A DNA stretch of 64,000 bases from Microdochium bolleyi (taxonomy: Eukaryota; Ascomycota; Sordariomycetes; Xylariales; Microdochiaceae). The DNA lies in the NCBI GenBank assembly GCA_001566295.1, contig KQ964260.1:62001-126000 (forward strand), given 5' to 3'. Each line of letters begins with the position of its first letter. The first letter of the stretch is position 1. The notes beneath the pieces were generated by a model. The model worked only from the letters and a program-made list of their open reading frames with translations, ran no database searches and had not been told where the DNA came from. Made by a program: the position numbers and the translations under genes. Positions 11,609-23,219 of this stretch are shown piece by piece.

Positions 11609-12729
11609 CTAACAGCTGAAGACGGCGGGCCCGGGGATGATGTAAGTCTGCGCCTTGTACGCGTCATACGTGATGCCCGGGTCAGTCGACTTGTACGCTC
11701 CCGGGAACGCAACAAGGTTGCCGGGCGTTGCGCTGCCACCGCCGGTGACCTTGAGTTGGTGGCATCCTGGGTAGAATTGGGCACCAGGGTACGAGAACTG
11801 GGGGACCAAAAAGGTAAGAGCTTTGTCAGTTGCGCTACTCTCGGGGGGGGGGGGGGGGCAGGCTCCTCATATTTGTCACACAGCAGGGTTTGATACGCTG
11901 AGACATCATGGAGGTGAATATAGGGTGAAAGAAGAAGCTTACCGCAGAGTGCAGCGCAATGAGCTCGTGACGGACGAGGTAATTCCCGGCCTTGAGGCAA
12001 GAGGGGATAGTGTAGGAGTAACCCGCATTGCCGGACACCATGAGTGGGGATGCACCCCAGCTGTTGCTGGTGCCCTGCCGGCCTTGCTCGTGTACCTTGA
12101 ACCAGACTGCCGAGGTTCCAGGCATCCAGTTGTTGCAACCTAAGTGCATATGTGTTTGTCAGTGCGCTGAAGTGCCCCCATGGTTGTGATTACGGTATAT
12201 GATCAGAGGAACTCACCAGAGTCAGGACAGCGTGCCATGTAAGTAATCGTGGGCCCGACATGGCTCTCAGGCCATAGCGTCCATCTCAGCGTGACCTTGG
12301 AGCCCGCCGCGGCAGGTGCGTGGAGGGCCGCGGGCGAGGATCCGACGACTCCGCCGGCGCTGTAGCCGCCGCACTGGATGTCGGCAAGGGTGACAGACTC
12401 GACGGGACCGTTGCCCTGGACTGGGCGAGAGACGCGCTGGGGCTACAAATGATCGAATGCGCTATTGTCAACAGCCGAATCTTGCTAGATGTCAAACATG
12501 GCGGCGGGCATGATGGCAATGACGAGACAGACGTGTTGTGACTGGGGCGCCTGTCAAAGCTCCGCAGATAGAGCAGCCATGGAGAAGTGTAACGTACAGG
12601 AGGGCTCGTGTATGGGTCACTGTATGGTTGGTAGAACTGGTAGCTGGTTCCCCCTATGGTCGCGCTGTCAATATAGCCATGGGCTGTGACCAAGGTAGCG
12701 CCGCCCAAAAGGATCGCCAAGAGCTGCAT
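11609..12729 (-). CDS. AA9 lytic polysaccharide monooxygenase
   Basis: Four exons, 12729-12598, 12442-12217, 12139-11943 and 11797-11609, with introns in matching phase, give 247 residues. A 16-residue signal peptide (MQLLAILLGGATLVTA) is followed directly by His17-Gly-Tyr, so the mature protein starts with the copper-brace histidine. Other AA9 marks are GPVESVTLADIQCGG, the second His region LVRHELIALHSA, and AQFYPGCHQLKV with the axial Tyr. The C-terminus ends at YIIPGPAVFSC with no CBM1 or linker. This secreted copper enzyme cleaves cellulose or related beta-glucans oxidatively. Regioselectivity cannot be read from the sequence. Intron 3 contains a 16-base G run. Confidence 0.93.
11843..11858. 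repeat. Homopolymer G run (16 G) in AA9 intron 3
   Basis: Sixteen consecutive G on the + strand (C on the coding strand) lie between the donor at 11942 and the acceptor at 11798. The run is prone to slippage and sequencing error. Confidence 0.9.
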
Positions 12730-14409
12730 GTTGAGTCTCGAAGTGACCGAGGGTGATGAATAGAGTGTGGGTGGTATTGGTGAAGTCCAAATCTCGGATG
12801 AGCGAGGTATAGCAATCTCGCGTGCCTTTTGAGTGTTGTTTAAGAAAACCAACAAAGTGAGGTTGTCTGATGCTATTTGTAGCTAATAGCGCACTTGTGG
12901 GTGAATACCGCGCGAACCTCTACGGAGCGGCGATCCGGTCGACGCTCGCACGCTACGCTGCTTTGGCAACTGACGAGAAAGCGAACTTCCGCAAATTCCG
13001 TAAAAGACAGCTTGGACTCTCTCGTCGCCCGGTGTTGCCGATACACCAAGTTGTTCGAGTGTGGTGCGGGGTCGGTGTGAGTGGTGGAGAATTAGATAGA
13101 AAAGTGTCTAGTCAATCCTTGAAGAAAGCCGAGAAGACCTTACAGTCGAGCTCATGCCCAACCGTCGCATTTGTTTCAATTGGTGTATCTCAGCACACAC
13201 CACGGCTTCCAGCTGCCCGGTTGGGCGATGAGGAGGGTGTGGTTCCGTTGCCAGGGAGCTGACCAGCATCCCCTGGCCTCGCAACTGAGATATTGTGGCG
13301 TATTGATCACTTCGGCATGTGCCGCTACCCATAAATTCCTTGCTCCTATCGCTTCTCGCTCAGTAAAATACACACAGGCAGCTGGCTTCGAGATCTGGAT
13401 GGCGTTTGCCATGGCTTTTCTTGTGAGGGAACTCCAGCAGAAGGCTGACATGCATTGTGCCGCGAGGGGGGCTGTTCAAAAATGCATCAGTCATGTCAAT
13501 ATGGTGATCAATATTGCTGCTTTTACTACTTGGATCTCAGCCCATGTTCGTGGTAGACAGCACTCTTCTCACGTTTTGTTGGCGGCACTATCGTTGCGTG
13601 CCATTACATTGCATCGTTAACAACTACTAGTCACTAGAACGTGAAACAAACCTCCGTGTAGTTGAAGAAAGAAAACATCCTGTACAACCCTCAAGGGGAC
13701 ACCGTTCAAAGATTCGATCCCGATGTAGCATTATTTCAACCAAAGTGTTGTCTACAAGTCAAGCCCAGTTGTTGAGACTACTCTAGTAGCACACTAGAAA
13801 GCCCGCAAGATCTTCGTAGTAATTCTTGATCGTGACTTGCTCATAGTTGCGGATCACGATGCCTGCTTTTGTTCAAAGCCGCTAAGTGACAACTCAACGG
13901 GATTGGGCATAGATTCGCGGATCTTGCGCCGACGCGGACTTCCATTTCTGGTAAAACGGAGCTCCTCCGGGCGCGATGACGTGCATTGGGGGTTGTTACG
14001 CCGAATTTTGATCGAAAGTCTACAAGCCTCACTGGAAAGGCCTACTCTCAACATCCAATTACGTTGCGCGAGCAGGTCATGGCGTGCCAAGCACGGGAGA
14101 ATGCCTGCAGGACCGTGTGGCTGCGGTGCGGCGCATGCAGTTATACCACGAATCAGATCGCACACGTTCAACCATCTCAGCCACTTGGAGTCTATGATCC
14201 GTCAATATTCAAACACTGCCACGGGAGTTTGTATTCCCTTCAAGATCCGCTCCAGCGGAACAACACTGCGAACAGCCGCGATTGTTTCCTTTGGACATCA
14301 AGTTATAAGATGCGATATTCCACGGGTTGGCTTTCTTTTGTGTAAAAGTACAGTGCTCAAATGAACGCTTTCCTTTCTCCCCAATTCCCATCGAACACAC
14401 GAGCCCCTA
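12730..14409. other. Intergenic, no gene seen
   Basis: About 1.7 kb upstream of the AA9 gene. Short frames on both strands (for example 13171-13620 and 13837-14364) show random composition, no motif and no intron pattern. The promoter of the AA9 gene must lie here. Confidence 0.45.
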
Positions 14410-15345
14410 GTTTCATTCATGTATTACACGGTCGGCGGAGCCGGAGCCGGAGCCGGAGCCAGCCTTTTCACCACTGTCGAAGGCCATGGTTTCGGTCACG
14501 GTGCTGAGGTGAACGGCGTCCGGACCGCGGGCTCTGACCCCTTCTGGTGGTATGCGCCGTAGAAGAACCAGCCCCTGCCCGTGACGTCTGACGGGAGGGG
14601 TCTCAACCAGCACATTGGCTTCGCCGAGCCGGCCAGCAATGGCACGGGCGACATCGCCTACCTGCCGTACGTGCCGAACCAAAGCAGGACGAGGTGCATG
14701 CCGTGCTCCTGGACCAATGAATGACGGCATCGAGCTTTAGAACTCGATATGAGCCTCGAAGGGCTCGAACATGTCCCGGTAGACGGAGCTAACTACGTTG
14801 TTGATGGACTGCGTCTTTATGGCCGGTCACACGTTAGCTATAAAGCGGGCCGAGCTTAGGGACGACTTGTGTAGCTCGCCCCACGAGTACGAGAAAGGGC
14901 TTGCCCTTGGTAACGTGCTGGATGCCGTTGAGGCTCCGCTGCGTATGCGGCAGCACTACACTTCTTCTCGTTAACCGAAGATGAATCGCCGCTCATCTTG
15001 GCTGCTATGGTCTAGGAGAAAAGGAAAAGGCAGGTTGTTCTTGGCGGGGCGACAATTCCGGACGAGGTCAACTCTCTATACCTTATAGCAAGCATGCTCG
15101 ATTTTAGTCCGCCCCTCGACTCGCGAATGCGTCATCCAGCTCCTCAGTCAATTTGCGACGAGGAGGATCCTTACCGACTTTGCAGCAGAGTTCCGTCGAG
15201 GATATTCTCCGCTCATACCCCTGAAAGGCCACCACGCGGGCCAAGCACGACGACCATGCTAGCGGACAAACCTCGCTCCTGGGTCAACACCGGCAACATT
15301 GCGCTGTCGAGGTTGCCGAGGTGGTCGAGCCTTCGGATCTCTTAA
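14410..15345. pseudogene. Degraded coding-like tract, family not recognised
   Basis: This stretch has protein-like composition but repeated in-frame stops. On the + strand 14428-14725 reads as Gly/Ala-rich residues, then a run including FWWYAP, a stop, and QHIGFAEPASNGTGDIAYLP. On the - strand 14740-14830 reads KTQSINNVVSSVYRDMF...HIEF ending in a stop, and further right LNGIQHVTKGKPFLVLVGR. Neither reading joins into one gene. It starts with four copies of ggagcc at 14437-14460. It may be the remains of one or two genes disabled by point changes. No function is proposed. Confidence 0.25.
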
Positions 15346-15943
15346 GATGACACCGTAGGGATATGCAATTGATATCTCGAGAAGAGCGTGAAATCCGCAA
15401 CTGAACAATGCGTCAAGAGCCAACTTAGTGTCCAAAAAGATAGGTGCCTCACAGCATTCGCAAGATTTACTGGGAGCTCCAAATACTGAGTTGGCGGCTG
15501 GGCGAGCGTGGTTGCAGGGTTTGGAAGCGTACGCAAATCCCGACCCATGCCCCAACGTGCCAGCTCCATGCAGCACAGGCTGGCTTGGACTGAGTCAGGC
15601 CGGATTGCGACTGAGAGGTCACTGAGTGGCTCCATAAAAGCCGCTTACGACATCGGGATATCGGTGTGGTTCGGATTCGTTCTCCAGCAGGGTCATACAA
15701 TGAATGGACCAACAGTCAATAGCCGAGAACCAACAACCAACTTGAAGCCACCACAGCCCCCGACCTTGGTGGGCCCCTTTTCTACGATATGCAAATTCTC
15801 TGAATGCAGAGCCCCTGCAGCATCTCCCTCTCTCTTCTTTCGTCAAAATAGTGCGCCCTTACACGCGGGGGAAACCCGTCTGGCCCCTGATCTACCAAAA
15901 TCTCGCATCACGCGTGACAGCGACGGAGCTGTAGGCTGGCGCC
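15346..15943. other. Intergenic, no gene seen
   Basis: The 5' flank of the 2EXR gene. No motif is found in the short frames on either strand. Confidence 0.5.
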
Positions 15944-16732
15944 ATGGCGTCCACTGACAACGCCAACATCGCCACCAACAACAATACATTTCCTTCATAT
16001 CCGAAACTGCCCACCGAGCTCCGGCTGCGCATCTGGTCTTTTGCCGTCATGCACCCTCGAATCGTCGTAGTCGAACCGCAAAAGCTCGAGCCGGGCTCCG
16101 CCTGGCTGTCGACGACTACAGCGCCCGCCGTCATGCACGCCTGCCGCGACGCACGTGCCCATGCGCCCTACACCAAGGCCTTCGCGGGCGGCGAGGCAGA
16201 TGGAGGGGTGCCCACGGACGGGCCACGCTATGTGTGGGTCAACTTCGACATTGACATGATTGCCATGGTCAGAGACGGCGACGGCGACTGGCAGCGGTCC
16301 CAGCCGCTCGAGTTGTTTGCCCAGGCGTCCGAGGCACCGCTCATCCAGCGGCTCCGCATCGCTTTTGCTAACGATTGCGAGTGGAGGCACACCGAGTTTA
16401 TCCACTACCTGCCGTCCAAGCTCGCCAACTTCTGCCGTCTCAGAGAGCTACAGATCACTCTCCCGTCGGGCGACATAGATGGCCCGCAAGACCTCATGCT
16501 GGGTACGGTCTCCTACGGTACCTGTGCCGCAGAGAACGTGCGCTTTATGGATCCCGAGACGGGTATGCTCCTTACCGAGGGAGATATCAGTGTCCTATCA
16601 TATTGGGAAGACTACAATGGTGGAATTCTTAAGGAGGATGAGGTTGAACATTTCGAGCGGTACGTAGAGGAGCGTTATAAGCCATGGGTGGAAAAGGTAG
16701 AAGGAGAATACGATTTTTGCAATCATGGCTAA
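15944..16732 (+). CDS. 2EXR-domain protein
   Basis: A single exon starting at an ATG in a strong context (gcgccATGg) encodes 262 residues. After a 17-residue Asn/Thr-rich lead comes FPSYPKLPTELRLRIWSFAV, the signature of the fungal 2EXR family, followed by PRIVVVEPQ and MHACRDARAHA at the expected spacing. 2EXR proteins are a large expanded family in Pezizomycotina with no known biochemical role. No signal peptide or membrane segment is present, so it is likely cytosolic or nuclear. It stands alone in a gene-poor stretch, so the context gives no function. Confidence 0.85.
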   Translation: MASTDNANIATNNNTFPSYPKLPTELRLRIWSFAVMHPRIVVVEPQKLEPGSAWLSTTTAPAVMHACRDARAHAPYTKAFAGGEADGGVPTDGPRYVWVNFDIDMIAMVRDGDGDWQRSQPLELFAQASEAPLIQRLRIAFANDCEWRHTEFIHYLPSKLANFCRLRELQITLPSGDIDGPQDLMLGTVSYGTCAAENVRFMDPETGMLLTEGDISVLSYWEDYNGGILKEDEVEHFERYVEERYKPWVEKVEGEYDFCNHG

Positions 16733-17713
16733 GTCTCTTGTTCTCTTACTGCGAGCAATCCACCTTAGAGTTGTTCTCTACGAAACAGAGTTGCGATTGT
16801 GACGCACAGTGCTGTCAGAGGACGCGCTCAAGTCGATAAGCGTGATGCGGGCCAGATCTGGCTAGCCCCGTGAGAGGCGAGTGCAAGCAGCCAACGTCGT
16901 CCAGCAATATCTGATGCCACTTGTGGACCAACGTTAGTTATCTGGCATGACCAGAGCCTCGGGGTACGTTGACTCATAGGCTGGCATGAACCCATGCCCT
17001 CTCAAGAAGTGCTGCAACATCTGGGGCAACTAGGAACCCGGAAGTGCTCGGTGCTCTCGTTTGGCATTCGATCAATATGGCTGACGGCACGGCACGGACG
17101 GACGACTTCCACATCATTTCCACTGTAAGCGGAAATGCTCGGTGTGCCTGGTTCAACAGCAACATCCAGGCCACGGTTTGTCGTCACTGGCAGTCAGGAC
17201 ATTGCAAGGGGCGCAATCCTGTGCGACTGTGTCACGTTGCCTTTTCGAGCTGTCACCGTGTAAGTAAAGAGTATTAACAATTGAAACTTGAGACCTCGAC
17301 GATAGAATCAACATCTTGAGACGGATGCTCAGTGGAAGGTGGGCCAATCGCAAGCTGGACAGAGCTGTCCTCGAAGCCATGGCCCTGATCGGCGATGGCC
17401 TACTGCGCCTCCCAACCCCCCGCCCTGGCCGTCTTGTCTCATTCGGTCAGAGATCCCCGTAGCGTCATGACATGGATGCAAGAACCCCTGAAGCCCTACG
17501 AGGCGAGCCAGGCTGCCACCCACTAGGACGCGCCACAGCCGCAGCGGGCCCGGATCTCGGCTCCGTAGCTCTGACGTTTGTCGTCATCTCTCCACTTGGC
17601 TCTCTCGTCATAAGACCAATCCGAGATCCAAACTGCGACCCGATGCCGACTCTCTTGTTGCTTTCCAACTTCCAACCTCTCACACCAACACCACCCACGC
17701 AACAGCCGCCACC
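16733..17713. other. Intergenic, no gene seen
   Basis: This holds the 3' flank of the 2EXR gene and the promoter and leader of the WSC gene. The frame at 17472-17717 has no motif. The last ~100 bp before the WSC start is C/T-rich, as is common in fungal leaders. Confidence 0.5.
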
Positions 17714-18497
17714 ATGAAGTCCTCCATCGTATACACCATCCTGCCCCTTGTGGCCCTCTCTGGCGTCCTCGCCGACACCACGCCCGGCTGCTACTCAGCA
17801 CTCGGCAGCCAGCCCTACGCCGAGACCTCCGGCCCTAGCATCTATCTAGCCCACGGTCTCTGCACCGAAATGTGCCGTCAGCAGCACCCTGACGCCCGCG
17901 TCGCAGCCATCAAGGGCGGCGCCTGCCTCTGCGGTGCAGACTTCCCACCCGAGCGCGACCAGGTCCCGGCAACCGAGTGCGACACAGCCTGCCCCGGATT
18001 CCCAAGTGAGATGTGTGGCGGTGCCGATGCGTACACCGTCTTCGGGATCGGCCGCGGGGCCAGTAGCAGCAGCCAGAGCGCGACACCCTCATCGACCTCG
18101 TCAACCTCGGCGACACGGTCGGCGGTCTCGCTGACCGGATCACCCGCCACAGCGCAACCAGTAAGGGCGATTCCCAATCTTCCTCGCGCCCGCATCCCTT
18201 CTGATCCGCATTCGCCGCCGTGCAGCCTCTGAAACCTTTTGCTGACTTGAGCCATTGCTTGTGACAAAGGGCATCCCCATCACCGCATTCTCCGAGTACA
18301 ATGCCACGGCCACGGCCACCATGTTCACGAGCATAGCCACCGTCACACTGATCAGCTCGATGACCAGCCCAAGCCTCAGCTCAATCATCAGCCCAAGCTC
18401 GAACCCGATCCCCACCGCGGGTGCGGATTCTGCTCGCGCGAGGTTTGGAGCTGTCGCGGCTGCCATAGGGCTGGGTGTTGTGTACAACCTCTTGTGA
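17714..18497 (+). CDS. WSC-domain cell-wall protein, probably GPI-anchored
   Basis: Exons 17714-18160 and 18270-18497 (GTAAGG...AAAG intron, phase 0) give 224 residues. A signal peptide covers residues 1-20. One WSC domain follows: GCYSALGS, LCTEMCRQQ, ACLCGADFP and CPGFPSEMCGGADAYTVF, with the eight Cys spaced as expected. After it comes a Ser/Thr-rich stalk suited to O-glycosylation. The C-terminus is a hydrophobic tail (GAVAAAIGLGVVYNLL) after small residues, which fits a GPI attachment signal. WSC domains bind wall glucans. The AAAG acceptor is weaker than average, so the exact start of exon 2 is less certain. A plasma-membrane stress sensor is unlikely because no cytoplasmic tail follows the hydrophobic end. 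Confidence 0.83.
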
Positions 18498-19048
18498 AGC
18501 ACTGTTTAGATAGTCTACAGGGAAATGCTGAACTTAGCGGATAAGATGAATTTGGCATTCCCGCGGCGCGGCGCATCACCAGACACGATCTGGTGCTTGG
18601 TGGGCAAAAGTGCCAGCCCCCGTCCGAGATGCAGTTGATATTTGCGGAATAAACATGGCGGTTGTACATGGTCGTCCTCCAGCATGTGTCATGCTGCTGA
18701 ACGTGCTGATTCATGGTCTTGTAACTGGACGCTCCAGAAGTTTGGAGCTCAGTCGACTTCAGCCCCCGAAATCCAGGAGCTCTGAGCCGTAAAGTCACAA
18801 AAGCCGCAGTCCAAGCTATGGAAAAATTGTTGCTGAGCATATACAACTCCATAACCAGTTCTCTTTGCTCAGGCAGCAGCACTGAGATTAATTTGAAAAC
18901 AGCCAGTTACTACAAGAGCTGTGTTCAAGTCTCGAATGTTTGCGAACGGACACGGCAAGCGCCTTTCTTCACATAGCTTTCGCCCCCTGATCTGCCATCC
19001 TCCTCGCCACTACACAGCTGAGACATCGCTCGCAGCACCTTCCTCTAC
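18498..19048. other. Convergent 3' flank, no gene seen
   Basis: Sequence between the stop codons of the WSC gene and the leftward tyrosinase gene. No gene is recognised. Confidence 0.5.
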
Positions 19049-20632
19049 CTACAAGTAGATGTAGCACAGCGGGCTGCCTCCCAGTGTGTCGAACATGTCG
19101 CGGATTGGCCTGTTCTGCGCGAGAACGCCCATCTCGAGGATGTCGTCGACCGTGGCGTCGCGGCTCGGCGGGCGGTTCTGGAGCGTCAGCGTGCCGGTGA
19201 CCTTACGCGACTCGGACGGGTGGAGGATCTGGTGGATCCAGTACATCCTGTCGAACTGCGCGTGGTGGAGGAAGAACTATGACAAAGCGAGCAGAGAATG
19301 ATCAGCGATGACTACTTTTAAAGAAAGGGGGGAGAGTAAGGGGCGGGCTTCGCGACGTACAGCAGGGTCGTTGGGCGACGAGTACAGGTCCGTGTTGTCG
19401 CCGTTGATGACGTAGTGGCCCGTGGTGTGGAAGCCTAGGAACTGGTCCGGGTACCGCCCCTGGATCTCCTGCCAGTAGCCGCGGTGCGTCTGGCTGGCCG
19501 GGCCGATGGTCACGTTGAGCAGATTCTCAGTCGTGTACCACTTCTTGGCGGCGTAGCTGTTGAGGTCGCGCTTGACGCAGTGCGGGTTGTGGTCGTTCAG
19601 CGTCGCGACGACAGGGCCGATGCCGTCCATGCCCGGGTTGAAGGGGCCGATGTTGGCGATGGTGCTGCAGGTCGAGGCCTCTGTCAGCGAGTGGTACACC
19701 TCGAGTAGGTGCAAGCAGGGAGTAGGAAGAGGGGATGATCATACTTCTTGAAAGGGCCGGACTTGATACAGCCGCCACCCGCGCCAGAAGGAAGCGAGAT
19801 CAAGCGAGCACCCGCTAGACTGCCGTTGTGGGCCACGAACTCGCCATCGCCGCCCATGCTCGAGTCGCTGCCGTCGAAGATGGGGTTTTTACGTTCGTCG
19901 TCGACGTGGCGAAACCAGTTCCAGTACTGTTGAACGTCAATACACGTTATTAGTCCTCACCGCCAATGCTGTTTCTCTCCTCCACCCGCTTGAGGCGTTT
20001 TGCAGACTTACAGGCTGGTACCCCTTGTAGCCACACTCGTTGCGCAGCGCCTCCTCGTACGCCCAAACATAGTACCGGTGCCACGTGATAAAGGGCCCAT
20101 TTCCGTGCACGAAAAGCGTCTGGTTGACGTGGATCGCAACGAAGTCGTCGTAGCGTGTGCGTGCCGCGGCTGCGAAGTCCTTTGGAGACTTGGCCGGGAG
20201 CTTGCGCAGGCACTGCACGGCGCGGATGTAGTCCTTGCGCTCTGCTTTGGAGAGGTTCTCCCTTTTCCCTCGTCAAGAAGCCAAAGTCAGCAAGGATGCC
20301 TCGAAGATGAGGAAGTGATTTCATGGCGTGAGAGAGGCATACCAGTCTCGGCGGACCCGGGCGTTGGCCAGCGTGCACTTAGGCTGGGGCTGGGCAGGGC
20401 CGCTTTGTCCTGGAGGACGCGGAGTAGCAGCGGAACGCTTGCGCAGGGCCTCTTCGGCCTTGATGTTCTGGACCGTAGCGTCCTGGAGCTGCTGAAGTGC
20501 CGTCAGAGGGTCGACGCTCGGATCAATCTGTGGCACAGCGACATCGGCAGTCGCATCACGGCCACTGATGGCAACGGCTTGCACGCCGGCGCTAAGCGCC
20601 ACGGCGGCAGTGATGCTCTTGAGGAAGTACAT
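19049..20632 (-). CDS. Tyrosinase (type-3 copper oxidase), secreted
   Basis: Five exons, 20632-20343, 20261-20012, 19926-19745, 19664-19361 and 19276-19049, join in phase to 417 residues. Residues 1-20 form a signal peptide. The CuA site is seen around FVHGNGPFITWHRYYVWAYE, with upstream His in the AIHVNQTLFVHG stretch. CuB is seen as FHTTGHYVING and FFLHHAQFDRMYW. The YWNWFRHVDD segment and the GGSPLCYIYL end match short secreted fungal tyrosinases, which lack the long C-terminal shielding domain of mushroom enzymes. It oxidises phenols to o-quinones, as in melanin formation or phenol detoxification. Intron 3, with donor GTATGA, is the least usual but is fixed by the GPFK-N-TIANIGPF join. 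Confidence 0.92.
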
Positions 20633-23219
20633 GGCTGCGGGAAATGGCCTGAGAAACCTTAGAAAATGGTGTTGCAGTGCACGAGGTGTGGCAAACAAGT
20701 CGTGCAAAGAGACGTTTTCTTCTCGAAGTGATCTCGGGGAATAAACACCACGCGATGAGGGAGCGCATCAGCACTCCATTGGTGGCGCCCGGAGCTGCAC
20801 GTCTTATGTACGTGCTCGATCGGAAATCTTCCTTGCCACGTGCGGCGATCCAGGCCCCGGATAGCCTGCAGCTTGTCCATCATTCAACCTCGCTACGGTG
20901 CTGGGTTGGACACAGGGTCGGGCCAGCACCTGCGGCGCAGCAATGCAAAGCCGATGGGGACAACTGGAAACTCCTTGGCCGATCGGTAATCATGGCAGCT
21001 GCCAATGGCTGTTGCCGAGCTACGAATACGAGGATGTCCAAGAAGCCTGAGGTTCCGAGCAAGAGACCCTACTGTTGTGCATTAGCTTGCACAAAATAAA
21101 GGCCATCACGCAAGCCTGTAGCACAGGGACAGTTCATTAGCTCCGTGTCGAGCACAATTGACCGTGTGGCGGACACTTCTACTTGCAATGTCACCTCGTG
21201 CCAGAAACTTGGTTCGCGGAGCCACATTTCAGGGGTTATCCTCTCGGCAGGTTATTCCCATCGCCAGTTGGCTGCTTGCTGGGTCTTGCCTTCGCCGGCC
21301 GGGTCGACGGGTCGTGGTCCCGGACACCATGTGCATGTGTTGGTCGTACCCGACGATTCTGCATGACGAGAACCCTTGTAAATGCATCTTCTTTCCAGAG
21401 CAGAGTTTTCTGCAGTCGTGTCTAGTGCCACACACAATCAGTCTGAAGTTTTTCAATTTAACCATACCTTCACAAGTCAGCGTGGAACAGTTCTACTCTG
21501 GCTATGTTTTCCATGGTCACCGCCAGTCGTCTTATGGTGAACTCAAGCATTCTGACTAGCTCGAGCTTGTGCCCGGGAGCAGCCGAGCCGGTTAAAAGAG
21601 GGACCCTGACCCTTGTGTTGTGTTGGAGACCCAGGTTTTTCTTCCGCGGGGACCTTGATCTTCCTCTCATTAGGCGGTACAATATGATCCCATTTCGCCC
21701 CTGCACAAAAGTAACGGGGCCGCGCTTTCCGCCGGTGTCCCAGCCCGTCAGATCATTCAAGGTCACACCAATCGCTATGCCGTTGGAGAGTGATCCCACG
21801 CACATACTGATACCAATGAGGAAAGAAGGCCGACTGGGCCTCATCTCGGGATCGGGCACCTCATGCGTCGCTCGCCTGATCAAGGCAAATCAGCTGCCCA
21901 TCTTGCCCTAAATTGGAAGGCAGTCTTGGCGGTGACCCGGTGAGCGACGACAGTCGTTCGAGGGATAGTCATTCTCCCCCTCAAGATCAACAAAGAGTTT
22001 TTCTGGATGAAAGGTTGATCAAGGTCGCGAGATATTGTCGTATTAGCCTGGACATAAGCCTAGTTTTCCGCCAGGCTTCAGTGTTCAATTCATTAAAATC
22101 CACGACCGGCGCTCCGTCCTTGGTCGGCGCTAAGTCATGGTGGTAATGCAAGTGCTATCGCAATGTTGGCACCATCCGTCCTCAGTACAGGGAAAGGGTC
22201 GCGAAACTGGGAACTACTCATTGGTGAATTCTTTTCTGTGGCGTTCCTACGAGGCATGGGTCGCCGGAAGAGGGACAAATTCCCGTGCCGCCTGCCAGGG
22301 GCAGATCGGACACTCCACCCGCCAACAGCCCGATCATATCCCTGTTTGACTCGATCCGCTTCGATCCTTCCGGTCTGTGTCTTTTTCGGCCCATTGGGGG
22401 GTCGCCTCTCGGGCCCGGCCACCGGTTGGCTGGGCAGGCTCTTGGCCAGACCAATCCTCTGGTCTGGATTCATGTTACACAGCATTAGGTAATTTCGGAG
22501 CATGACTGATGATTGAAGCTCTTTACATATTCCCGTTCCAAGACGTGGGAGACCCCGGAGATTCTTGCCCCCACGCATGCCTTCGGTGGCTAACACAAGC
22601 ACACTGGCACACTCTTAAATTATCTGGCTTGGAACCTGCATGTCTTCCTTGTCATCAACTCGTAGGGGCGTGTAAGTGAGACACACGGGGTCTCCTGCGG
22701 TGATTGATGCTTGAAGCAGGGATTTGACTTTTCAAGTGTGCGTGAGAAGATCCAGGTGCCATGATGTTGTGGCGCACTAGTATCCGGCGGAGCTCGCAAA
22801 GACCGCTTCGAGTTGTTTAGTTGCATGAGCATTTGGCTAGGTTGGAGTGTGCACCAATTCAACATCTTGCGACCCCTTGTCGGCGTCCGTCTCGAAATTG
22901 AAATAGAGTAGCGTCCTAGCAACAAGCCATACCAGCTCGCTAGAGTATCGATTCGTTCACTACGATGCAACCATACTCTATCACATCCGGGGCCAGGAAC
23001 AGGTGCTGAAACCTCACCCGATGCGTCGCTGGGCTGCAGGGGTTCCGCGGCGAACGGCTCCGGGACGATCCCTCCTGAGTCTTGAGGCGTTGACTGGCCC
23101 GTGCTGGCCCAAACTCCGAGAGACTTGCTTCTGCTGCTGCATGCACTTATTGACGTTGCCTTCGGTTCAATTTCTGCTTGTTCGTAGACTCGCGCTGTTG
23201 GGCCTGACAGCGAGTGACG
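20633..23219. other. Gene-poor stretch, no gene seen
   Basis: About 2.6 kb between the divergent tyrosinase and rhodopsin-domain genes. Many short frames lie on both strands; none joins into a gene or carries a motif. It holds the promoters of both neighbours. Confidence 0.45.
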
